Under the pieces are notes generated by a model that did no database searches, was not told the origin of the DNA, and saw only the letters and a program-made list of their open reading frames with translations. DNA of 64,000 nt from Phytophthora colocasiae (Eukaryota; Oomycota; Peronosporomycetes; Peronosporales; Peronosporaceae): assembly GCA_018806915.1 (NCBI GenBank), contig JAGKQI010000015.1:62001-126000 (forward strand), read 5' to 3'. A program made the position numbers and the translations under genes. This document shows, piece after piece, positions 10,601-20,557 of the stretch (its first letter is position 1; each line of letters opens with the position of its first letter).

Positions 10601-11618
10601 ACAAGATGAGGATGAACTTATGCACCTGCGACTGGTATCCAAGGTTCATGAGAGACTGATGAAGCCTCGCCCCGTCCCGAACATGGAAGCCCAAGAGTCA
10701 AAGATACCAGACTCTGAAAATCATAATGCGTCTCCAGAGTCTGGAGATGCTCCTGGTCCGGAATCCGCACCCCTGCCTCGATCGGTGAGAGTATTGATTG
10801 CTGTAACCCGTGCCCAAGCTCCGCCTGACGCTAATCTGCCTGAGGATGATGACGAACGAGAACCTTTGGGGCCTTTGGAGTTCCAGGCAGAACGCTGGCG
10901 ACGGATCAAGGCGCATCAGAGCCAGGACCCGTACTTGGTTGAACTCATGAAGTTTCTAAAAGGCGACGTGGGAGATTTACCACGACCCCGAGTCAGGAAA
11001 CTTGCCAGAGTTGCTGAGGACTTTGTTCTGGATTCTAGAGATGTACTATATCGCCTGAGTCGCGCTACTCGAGAGCGGCCCCGGGACAACGTTGACGAAC
11101 TCAGACTGGTGGTTCCCAGAGACTTGTATCCAGACCTGTTACACTATGCTCATGAAGACTACCAAGGTGGACATCAAGGAATCAGGAGAACCTTTGAGAA
11201 GTTGAGTTCGGAATTTTACTGGTTGGGTATGTATGCCGATGTGGAGAGATTTGTGAAGGAATGCGTAGACTGTGCCAGTGGCAAGGGGCGACCCCCAAAT
11301 CCTGGACCGTCCCCTGGAAATATTGAGCACAGCCGGCCATTTGAAGTGGTGTCTATGGATTTTGTGACACACATGCCGAAAACCGCACGTGGAAACACAT
11401 TTCTCTTGCTGTTCCAGGATATGTTTTCGGGATACGTAATGTGCAAGCCAATGAGTGTCACCACTGCTCAGGATGTAGCAGAGGCTTATGAGGAACGCGT
11501 TTTCAGAAACTTTGGTGCTAGCTCTCTGATTCGTCATGATCAAGATCCTCGTTTTATGAGTGAGGTGTTCCAAGTGTTTCAGGGGAACTTTTGGGTAGCA
11601 GACAACGCGCTACTCTAG
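10461..11618 (+). CDS. pol: Integrase, N-terminal and core part, family A
   Basis: Open frame with an HHCC zinc-binding region (YAHEDYQGGHQGIRRTFEKL..., then VKECVDCASGKGRPPNPG) near 11145-11300, and the first two catalytic aspartates of the DDE core (SMDFVTHMPK near 11355; LIRHDQDPRFMSEVF near 11530). Integrase inserts the cDNA. Its start is a TTG inside the aRNH region, so the true frame begins upstream. A frameshift at about 11585 puts the rest of the core in the next frame. Confidence 0.8.
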   Translation: MQRRLAKFESLKTKFQTLKLVHVKREFNQAADYLTSKTLTLGEAWRVQDEDELMHLRLVSKVHERLMKPRPVPNMEAQESKIPDSENHNASPESGDAPGPESAPLPRSVRVLIAVTRAQAPPDANLPEDDDEREPLGPLEFQAERWRRIKAHQSQDPYLVELMKFLKGDVGDLPRPRVRKLARVAEDFVLDSRDVLYRLSRATRERPRDNVDELRLVVPRDLYPDLLHYAHEDYQGGHQGIRRTFEKLSSEFYWLGMYADVERFVKECVDCASGKGRPPNPGPSPGNIEHSRPFEVVSMDFVTHMPKTARGNTFLLLFQDMFSGYVMCKPMSVTTAQDVAEAYEERVFRNFGASSLIRHDQDPRFMSEVFQVFQGNFWVADNALL

Positions 11619-12538
11619 GATACCGGCCTCAAGCCAACGGCCAGCAGGAGAGATCAGTACAGACTGTGGTGCGCGCGATTAAGGCATATATCTCTGAAGC
11701 CGATCAAAGTGACTGGGATGATCACGCCGAGCGTCTGATGTTCGCTCTGAATACGTCATTCGATGCCACCCGTCTGGAAACGCCTTTCTACCTGGTACAT
11801 GGTTGGGATGCTCACGGAACGGTGTCCGCTATGCTTGGACCCAAGCCATCGACGACTCAGGAGCGAACTGCATACGAATGGAGAAGGAGGATACAACGAT
11901 ACTATAGCTATGCTCTGACATGTGCCGAAGATCACCAGAAGAAGGCGAAGCGTGACCGGTCTGAAGAACAGACCAGAAAGTGGAACGAGTTATCAGAGCA
12001 TCTGAAGTCAGGTTTCGCTATAGGCGACGCCGTATGGCTCTACATCCCTAAGGTACAAAGAGGATTGAGCAGAAAACTAGCACACATGTGGCACGGACCC
12101 TTCAGGATCGAGGAGATGCTGGACGATTTCAGAGTACGACTCAAGGTTGAAGATAGCGGCTACCGCGTGAACCCCTGGGTGCATGTGAGCCGTCTGAAAC
12201 CAAGGGCTCTGTTCCCCAGACGACCCACGGTGGAACTCCAGATTCCAGAAGATGATGATTTTGATGCCGCCCTGTTACCAGAAGATAGTTGGGAACCTGA
12301 TACTGAAAACGACGAGTATGAAGTGGAGAAGATTCTGGATACCCGCTGGAACAAGCGTACCAGGACGTCCAGACGCCTGCGCGAATATCTGATTAAGTGG
12401 AAAGGTTACGATGAAACTGAGTGGTTACCGGTATCGAAGTTGAACTGTGGAGCATTACTTTACGAATCCACCCAGAGTGCACGAGCACGGAGCCCGTTTT
12501 CAGGCGATGCAGGCTGGAGACGATCACCCAGAGTCTAA
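11591..12538 (+). CDS. pol: Integrase C-terminal part with chromodomain, family A
   Basis: It continues the core with the catalytic glutamate context PQANGQQERSVQTVVRAIKAY, then FALNTSFDATRLETPF, the GPY-like region HMWHGPFRIEEML...RVNPWVHVSRLKP, and a terminal chromodomain (EYEVEKILDTRWNK...EYLIKWKGYDETEWLP) at about 12315-12430. Chromodomains guide insertion toward modified histones in chromoviruses. It overlaps the previous frame by 28 bp through one frameshift. Confidence 0.8.
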   Translation: MGSRQRATLGYRPQANGQQERSVQTVVRAIKAYISEADQSDWDDHAERLMFALNTSFDATRLETPFYLVHGWDAHGTVSAMLGPKPSTTQERTAYEWRRRIQRYYSYALTCAEDHQKKAKRDRSEEQTRKWNELSEHLKSGFAIGDAVWLYIPKVQRGLSRKLAHMWHGPFRIEEMLDDFRVRLKVEDSGYRVNPWVHVSRLKPRALFPRRPTVELQIPEDDDFDAALLPEDSWEPDTENDEYEVEKILDTRWNKRTRTSRRLREYLIKWKGYDETEWLPVSKLNCGALLYESTQSARARSPFSGDAGWRRSPRV

Positions 12539-12890
12539 TAACTCTGAAAACACATCTGGAAGTCGGATATCTGAAGGACTTCAGATATTGACTTTTAGAG
12601 TGTGGTAGTCTGAGTGCGTGTTTTCAGAGACCTACTTCTGAAATTCAAAGTGTTTGGATATGTGAGCGACCATGTTAGTGCTTGTATAAAACGACTGTGT
12701 GAATGTGAATATGGAAGTGAGTTTGTGGAGAATTAAGTGCTGGAGGATACGAGGTTATGAACAAGGAGGTGATGAGAAGAAGTGTGATTACGTGGAATGA
12801 TATTGAAAGATTAAAGGGATTAGGAAGCTACACTGAGGCCAGGGGTTTACGTCACAAATGCAGACAACTATTTGGCTTCTCTAAATGCAG
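12539..12890. other. Spacer between convergent pol and antisense gene
   Basis: No coding pattern seen. It holds several TCTGAAAA/TTTTCAGA motifs and separates the pol 3' end from the 3' end of the minus-strand gene, so both terminators should lie here. Confidence 0.4.
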
Positions 12891-15800
12891 CCTTCCTGTG
12901 GGCACCATGGTGAACACCTTAGCTTCAGTAGCGAAGGGAGATCGGGTTCTCGGAACGCTCCGTAGGTGTCATATGATCCTTCTCGATGTCAGCAGGGACG
13001 TACTGGAGCCACTCTTCGTCCACATTCACCGTGGCCCATTGCATCCGGAGCAGGCTCAATCGCATCCAAGTCACCCAGTTGCGTCTCCAGACTCAGACGC
13101 CTTGGGACCCCGAGCTCTGCGACTCTGGGATCTTGCCAGATCCAGGGCAGGACTTGTCTGGGACAACCCAGATGCCAGGCTCTGAAAGCAGCGACTCTGG
13201 GAAATCTTGTGCCCCAGGACCTTTCGGATGAGGGCGTTGTGTTGACCGAATCATGGCGGCTCGACGCATGGACCGAGTACTTGTGAAGCTCCGCAGACTT
13301 GTGTCGTCAGCCTCAACATCCATGGTCACCCAATGCGTTCGCTCCCAGAAAGCAGGCGTGCTTCTTCATGCTGCGCACAATGTCTTCTACGTCAGCCAAC
13401 ACCATGGGTCCCAGTTCGTCCCGCTTGTGAAGTAAAATTCTGAGAATCTGTTGTCGAACATGACTTCCCAAGGGGCGCGCTTCTTGCGGATGACCGCACA
13501 GTACCGCTCGAGAGTCCCAGCGCTTCTTGAGGATGGCACATGAGTGCTTGTGTACCTCGTAGTCTGGGAAACCCAATATCTGGCCAGTGGTGGTCCTAGT
13601 GGAGCTCACTCGCTGTACTCTGATGCCATAGTACAACCAGGAGGATGCCTCTGAGTCTGGTGTTTCCACGCACCTGGAGCTCCCTTGACCGTCAGAGAAT
13701 TGTAGGGCTTGGATACAGACTACGTGCCTTCCTGAAGAACTCCTTGGACTTTGACCCACTTCCACTGGTGGATTTCCAGGCGAGACTTGGGACTGGTATG
13801 GGCTTTACGGATGCAGATACTTCTCTTGGACTTCTTGGTGGGGATGACAGGTCCATCATCAGAGTCTGAGTCGTCATCAGAGTCCTGGGGACGCTTGGAG
13901 CCAGGACGTGGTGGTCATCAGACTTCTTGTCTCTCCAGACTTCTTGCTCCCGGACTTCTTGGCCCCAGACTTCTTGCAGCGGGGTGCGTAGGTGTGCACG
14001 GCACAGAGGAAGTTTAGTTGACTCGTAGAGTCCTGCTTGCAAGGCACTCTTGCCTTCGGTTCTTTATACAAGAACCAGTAGTCCACTAAATACGGGACTC
14101 ACAGAGTCAGTGTCCCTATAACAAAGGACTAACACTAACTATGTAAAATGCAAAACTGATTTTTATTGACTTTATTGCCTAATCCTAAATGTAACGGATT
14201 TAGTATCTAACATACTAAATCCTAATCAAAATGCAACGTGAGGCTCTGAGGCCATCTACATGCATATCTACTCGTGTGTCACACCATTATGTACCCATAC
14301 AAGTGTATCATGAGTGTCACACACCATTATGTACCCACATAAATGTATCCACGTGTGTCACACACCAACGAGAAACATTCGTGTAACATCCCCGTTACAC
14401 TTCTTGCTCCCAGACTTCTTATCTTGAGACTTCTTGTCTTCAGACTTGTCGCTCTCGGAATCGCTGTCGTCAGACGCACCGTCATCTGAGCTCCCGTCGT
14501 CATCTTCGTCTCCAGACTCGACTTTTTTTTTAATCTTTGTAATCAGGGTCGTCCTTGGGGTCATCGGCAGTGGACTCAACATCACTCTCCGGGTAATTCA
14601 CGTGACCATCCAGGTCACCCCAGGCCGCAGGCTCAGTACCAGCCGAGATGTGACGATCCACCACCTCATCAGCCATCTGGTAGTAGACCTCAGGGACATA
14701 TTTGGCCCAAGGAGTGGAATCCAGACGACGGGAAAATACCAGACTCACCAACATCTGGACGAGAACCGGACTGCTGAAGAGACTGTGAGCTTCCCTGTCA
14801 GACGCTAACCACTCCATGGCCTTATCATATTTGATCCCAGACAGCAGAGCTTGGCGGAGGTCAGGGCGGACTTCTTTCCAGACCACGTCACCAGGGAGCC
14901 TCTTGTGCACTTCAGACTTTGCCACCTTGGAACCTGCATTCGCCGAAAGCACCGAGTCTTCGACAGGCTTGTTTCCGGAAGGACGACGTTGCAAATTCTT
15001 GAGGTCCCACTTGAACGGCCGCTTAGGAGATGATTTCAGAACCTGGGACTTCGGCGGGTATGACAGATACCGTGGACTCTCGCTCTTGGACTCCGAGGCC
15101 TTAGCACTTGGGCGGGTGAGATCCAGAACTCTGGTACCCTTCGCAGCTTCCTCGGCAGCCTGACGAGCTCGTTCTTCAGCGAGCCGTTTCTTGAAGTCAG
15201 GAACGGGCTTCTTCCGCGCGTCCAAGGCTGTCACATTGATGATAGTCGTCCAGTTATCAGGGACGATGGTGTCCTCTTGGTATGACACCAGAAGGTCATG
15301 AAGCCGATCCCAATTACCAGAGATTTCAGAATTCTCTTGTAAGAACTCTGGAATCCCCACGGATCTGTGGGCTTGACTTCAGGGCACGTCTTCAGAATCG
15401 AGACCTGCGCCTGAAGATCAGCGACTTGGGACTTCAGAGCTGCCTTGTCCGACTTCAGAGCTTCCACTTGGTCCTGGTAGTGAGCCTTGAGATCCTGAAT
15501 CTCCGAAGCCATGCGTTCTTCTACCACACCGGCGTCTTGTTGGGCACACTTGAGCTCGTGTTTCCAGTATTGGCAGTGGAGTACCCACTCGCGCTAGATT
15601 TCTTCACACTCGGAGCGCGCTGCGGCCGCATCGATCAAGGCGACGCCGTTCTGAGAACCAACACGTTCTCGAAGGCGGCGGTGAGCAGCAGCCATGAGTT
15701 TCAGGCATCCAGCCGTCCGAAAAACCTTCTCGGCAAGTCGGGTGGGGGAGACATGAGAAACCAGAGATCCCAGTTCCCGGCGAACATCCACAGATGACGT

Positions 15801-16670
15801 CAGAGCATCTAGAGTGCGTACATCCGGAGTTTGGAACACATGGAGACACAACTTCGTCGGGATCGAAGCTTGGGATCACTCGCTCCAGCTCCCGGAGGTC
15901 TTCATCAGTGAGTGCCTCGTAACCCACGAGTACACAGGGGCCACCGTACGCATTCGCTATGTGGCGCCCTCTTCTGAAGTCTTCAGCTCGTGCGGGGGTA
16001 CTCACCAGAAAGGCACGTCCCTCTGGTTTCACGCTGGGAGCGACATAATTCTGGGGAACACCAACGCCGTGACTTGATCCCCTGTGGATGTCACCAGACC
16101 CTGACGAAACAGCCGATCGACCTCTTCTGTGGACAAAAGCCGTGGGGCACCAAAGGCACGCGGTCTGAAGACACCAGGAGTTCCCTCAGAGAATTCAGAG
16201 TGAGATTCCCCACGTGAAGCCACCGGTGACGGGAGATCACCAGCACCGGCCGAGTTCATGTCATCACCAGGGAGGTCCTCAATTGGACCATCGACCTGTG
16301 AGTCGGTAGGTTTGGATGCATGGGCTGGGGCGCTAGGGCTGCCCCCTGGCGATGTGGCTGAACCAACATCTCCACCCTGCGATATACCGGCAGTTGCCGA
16401 AGCAGGACAAGTGCCTGTGGCGTCGCCTGCCACCCCACTCGCTGGGGCGTTTGAGCTCAGGGAAGTGTTCGTTTCCTCAGTCATGAGCGAAAGGACGGAG
16501 TTTTGGAAATGATCGCCTGTTAGGCAAGTCAAATTCAAGTTTCTGAGTCTGAGAGAATCAGATTGTGCGACGGGACACCAGAGACTCTGAAAACCAGGCA
16601 ACTGGCAAAGAGTTGCAGCTACGCTACGCTCTGAAAACCGTCTATCAGAATTTTTGATAGGCCTGGCCAT
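12890..16670 (-). pseudogene. Family-A antisense gene (large accessory protein), interrupted
   Basis: This minus-strand gene lies between pol and the 3' LTR; the ATG is complementary to 16668-16670, 55 bp from the LTR. In order: Ser/Ala/Gly-rich N-terminus; LLSTEEVDRLFRQG; FRRGRHIANAYGGPCVLVGYEALT (about 15900-15980); a helical part with RELGSLVSHV; a Leu-heptad coiled coil (LKAHYQDQVEALKSDKAAL, about 15380-15520); a 270-codon basic/mixed stretch (14530-15360); an Asp/Ser/Lys run (KSEDKKSQDKKSGSKK); then the conserved C-terminal block ASSWLYYGI...LGFPDYEVHKHS (13400-13640). Intact length would be near 1100 aa. Frameshifts at several points plus a solo LTR at 13975 make this copy a pseudogene. 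The same domain order recurs at 20558-23386. No known family recognised; not gag, pol or env. Confidence 0.65.
13975..14399 (-). mobile_element. Solo LTR, TGTAACGGGG-type Gypsy, with 5-bp TSD
   Basis: On the minus strand it begins TGTAACGGGG and ends CCCCGCTGCA, like the LTR at 47457-47870. It is flanked by perfect 5-bp duplications CTTCT (13970-13974 and 14400-14404). With no internal sequence left, it is the product of LTR-LTR recombination. It sits in the Ser/Lys-rich part of the antisense gene, so it is younger than the host element. Confidence 0.88.
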
Positions 16671-16713
16671 GATACACAGCTTGGAGAAAGTTCCGCACTG
16701 ATGGATCGTGACC

Positions 16714-16725
16714 AGGAGGGGCGGT
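16714..16725 (+). other. Polypurine tract before LTR 2
   Basis: AGGAGGGGCGGT, identical to the tract at 777-788, directly before the LTR start. Confidence 0.65.
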
Positions 16726-18412
16726 TGACATGATGTTAATTCCGATTTTCGAGCGACAGGTGGATATTACGTTACGATGTGATTGGTTATACTATGGGTT
16801 ATAAGCGAAAGGGACTTTGGGACGCGGCCGCACCCGTGCGACATCTGTGGAAGATTGTGGATAAACCTTCGCCTGACTGTAAAGGGGCCTAAAGGACCAG
16901 AAGTGTACTTCAGAGTGTGCACAACTCTGAAGGTCAACTACACTCTGTCTGGTCACCGGACTTTCCCCAACGATGAGTGCCTAAGTTCTGGCGGAAAGTC
17001 TCTCAGAAGAACGTATCTCTGAGAGACCTCATCCCGTTACCGTCCAGCGCGACGATGGGTGGTTCAAGGATTCACAATATATACCCGCAGAGACCAAGTA
17101 TCGCGCGCCGGACGCCGCGCACCCGCGCAACCCTCAAGATCTTCATGTACGTTGAAGCATTAGTGCTCCGTACTCTGGTTTCGTACTCAAGCCTCTGGTA
17201 TCTCTAACTCTGAGTGACTAAGACTCTGAAAATCAAGTGATGTCAGACTCTGAAAACCAGGATACCGGACTCTGAAACCACCGAAGATCCAAGACCATAC
17301 TGAAACCAAGTGAACCCAAGTTCAAGTCACGCATTCAAGTGATTACTGACCTGCACATTCCCCGTAATGACGTCTCTACCTGTCAACCCATCGAGATCGG
17401 CTGCACAGACTGCATACTGAGATCAAGTCAAAGTACCAGATGTATACAAAGACCAAGAGTACCTGAGATATGAAGACTGACTGCATAAAGGACGCAAAAG
17501 ACGACAAGAAGGAGAGAGTTACCAGAGATATATGATAGTTATGAGGAAGATAAACGATAAACAGAGTTCAATTTGCTTGCTACTGCACAAGTCCGCTTGA
17601 GAGGTATCCAAGCCACTGCGTCATCACGTACGTCGTGTGATCTCCACCAAATTCAATCCCCTTAGGTGGAGATCAGGTAACGTAGAGACCTGAAAGGACC
17701 CGCCTATTCCATATCCTAGTTGGGTCGTTTGTTTTGTCTCTAGCGGTAGCCCATTTCATATTGATCGTTTGGACAGGCTCTGGAAACTAGACAGTCGTTT
17801 TCAGAGTGCAAGGTAGACTGTTGTATATAGCCGATTGTATTGGTTTATATTTTCCCTCTATACTAGAGGGTGGTGCGCGAACGTAAAGGGATACCAGACA
17901 GACCAGGTGTCTGGTAGCAAGTCCCTAGTTGACCTGGAGTGTTAGCCCACCGTTCAAGGGCCTAGAAAGAATAAGAACGGCTGTATATATCTGTATATTT
18001 TCGAACTCTGTATATTGGTTGTTTATCTCTGAAAGTCAGGTATCTCGGTTCTGGATTTGTGATATTCAGACACCGATTTTCAGACTTTCTCTGGTACATT
18101 AACCTCTTTTCAACCGCCGACTTCCTGGAAACCATCTTGGTTCCCAGAGATTCCGACTCCCGAACGCTCCTGGAAGGATTTCCTGAATACCGACACCAGA
18201 CTCCAAGGGAACACCAATTTCTCTTCACAACACATTCTCAGACTCCAGCGAGGGTCATATTTCCGAAGACAACGAACCCACGAGGATACCGCAAGGTACC
18301 ACACGCCAACCTACCGTTGTACGGCTCTGAAAACCCCTTTTCAGTAGTCGTATAACTAGGGTTCACTATACGCCCCCTGCTCCGCGACCAAAGTTTCACC
18401 GACTTCGCGACA
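16726..18412 (+). repeat. Family-A Gypsy LTR 2
   Basis: 1687 bp, near-identical to LTR 1, and therefore the 3' LTR of the element with internal region 2473-16725. It is also the 5' LTR of the following deleted copy: after its end only the first bases of the primer-binding region (actg) are kept before sequence homologous to pol at about 10760 begins. Confidence 0.75.
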
Positions 18413-20180
18413 ACTGCCAGGGCCAGAGTCTGCACCCCTGCCTCATGCTGCCAAGGTGCTCGCTGCCATCACTCGTACACGCAATCAGGAAGATGTAAAC
18501 CTACCAGACGATGTAGAAACTCGTGAACCCATGGGCCCACTGGAGTTTCAGATAGAACGCTGGCGGCGGATCAAAGTTCACCAGACTCAAGATGTTCATC
18601 TGGCAGAACTCATCAAGTTCCTTAAGGGTGACGTGAGAGATCTACCACGACCCCGGGTAAGGAAGCTTGCCAGGATTGCCGATGATTTCATCTTGGATTC
18701 CAGAGACGTGTTGTACGCCTCAGCCGTGCTACCAAGGAACGTCCGAGAGACATGGTTGATGAGCTCAGACTTGTGGTTCCCAGAGACTTGCATGTCGATA
18801 TGCTGCACTATACTCATGGGGATTACCAGGGTGCTCACCAGGGAATCAAACGTACGTACGAGAAGCTGAGCTCCGAGTTCTACTGGATTGGTATGTACGC
18901 TGATGTGGAAAGGTTCGTCAAGGAGTGTATGGATTGTGCTAGCGGCAAGGGGCGTCCCCCGAATCCTGGACGGTCGCCCGGCAACATCGAGCCCACTCGA
19001 CCTTTTGAAGTGGTGTCCATGGATTTCGTGACGCACATGCCAAAGTCTGCCAGAGGCAACACGTTCCTGTTGTTGTTCCAAGACATGTTCTCAGGCTATG
19101 TGATGTGCAAGCCTATGAGTATCACTACGGCTCAAGATGTCGCTGAGGCCTACGAGGAGCGTGTCTTCCGGAACTTCGGAGCTAGTTCCCTGATACGCCA
19201 TGATCAAGATCCTCGGTTCATGAGTGAAGTGTTCAGGTGTTTCCGGGACCTCCTGGGAAGCAGACAAAGAGCGACTCTGGAGTACCGTCCCCAGGCGAAC
19301 GGTCAACAAGAGCGGTCTGTTCAGACGGTCGTGCGTGCCATCAAGGCCTACATCGCCGAAGCTGATCAAAGTGACTGGGATGACCACGCCGAACGTCTGA
19401 TGTTCGCGTTGAACACTTCCTTTGATGCGACCCGTCTGGAAACACCTTTCTTTCTGGTGCACGGATGGGATGCTCATGGGACTGTGTCCGCGATGCTTGG
19501 TCCAAACCTTCTGGTGTACAAGAGCGCACTGCTTATGAGTGGCGTCGGAAGATGCAACGAGATTACAGCTATGCTCGAGCCTGTGCTGAAGAACTTCAGA
19601 AGAAGGCCAAGCGGGATCGTTCCGAAGAACAGACCCGAAAGTGGAAGGAGTTGTCGGAACGTCTGAAGTCCGGATTTGCCGTCGGTGATGCCGTGTGGCT
19701 ATACATCCCAAAGGTACAAACGGGGTTGAGTCGGAAACTCGCACACATGTGGCATGGCCTTTTCCGGATTGAAGAGATGTTGGATGATTTTCGTGTGAAA
19801 CTGAAGGTCGAGGACACCGGGTATCGTGTGAACCCTTGGGTTCATATAAGTCGCCTGAAGCCGAGAGCCTTGTTTCCCAGAAGACCGACTGTATACTCGA
19901 TGTCCATGAGGATGATGACTTTGATGCAGCGCTGTTGCCAGAAGACAGCTGGGAGCCCGACACCGAGCACAATGAATACGAAGTGGAAAGATACTAGACA
20001 CTCGGTGGAGTAAACGTACCAGGACCTCCAAGAGACTTCGCGAATACCTGGTCAAGTGGAAAGGGTACGACGAGACAGAGTGGCTACCCTTGTCAAAGCT
20101 GAACTGTGGCGCTTTGCTGTATGAGTTCAATCAGAGCGCACGAGCGCGAGCTCGTTTCCAAGCAATGCAAGCTGGAGACA
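18413..20180 (+). pseudogene. pol: Deleted second copy: integrase and chromodomain remnant
   Basis: Right after LTR 2 the sequence jumps to the region upstream of integrase (homologous to about 10765 on). It keeps RVRKLARIADDFILDSRDVLY, the HHCC region (ERFVKECMDCASGKGRPPNPG), SMDFVTHMPK, LIRHDQDPRFMSEVF, PQANGQQERSVQTVV, HMWHGLFRIEEML and a chromodomain (EYLVKWKGYDETEWLPL near 20045). Gag, protease, RT and both RNase H domains are absent. Frameshifts near 18725, 19505 and 19890 show that it is dead. It is only moderately similar to the first copy, so it is a distinct subfamily member. Confidence 0.8.
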
Positions 20181-20557
20181 AAATCTATTCTGAAAACTCT
20201 GGTGAACATCATTCTTCACCAGACGATGTATTTCAGAGATGAGGTGTCTGAGAGACATGTCTTTCGGAAATTTGATTTCAGGGATACGTGACTCCCAGAG
20301 ATGGTGATTGTTATGTGAATCTGTATGGAGATGATTTTGTGGTCGTGTGTGTATGATGGAATTTTACGAAGTGGATTATGATGATGCTATGAGAAGAGGA
20401 TTACTGAACGACATATGAGGATGTTAAAGGAGAAGGTCGTCGGGGAACTATATTTGGAATTGTTACTACGCTACGATATGCAGACGACTAAGTTGTTCTG
20501 GAAGAAGAAGTGTAGTTCCCCGGGGTTGCCATGAAGTACACCAGCATTCTGGCGTAC
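20181..20557. other. Spacer between convergent pol remnant and antisense gene 2
   Basis: Non-coding, equivalent in position to 12539-12890, with TCTGAAAA-type motifs near 20190. No other signal seen. Confidence 0.35.
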
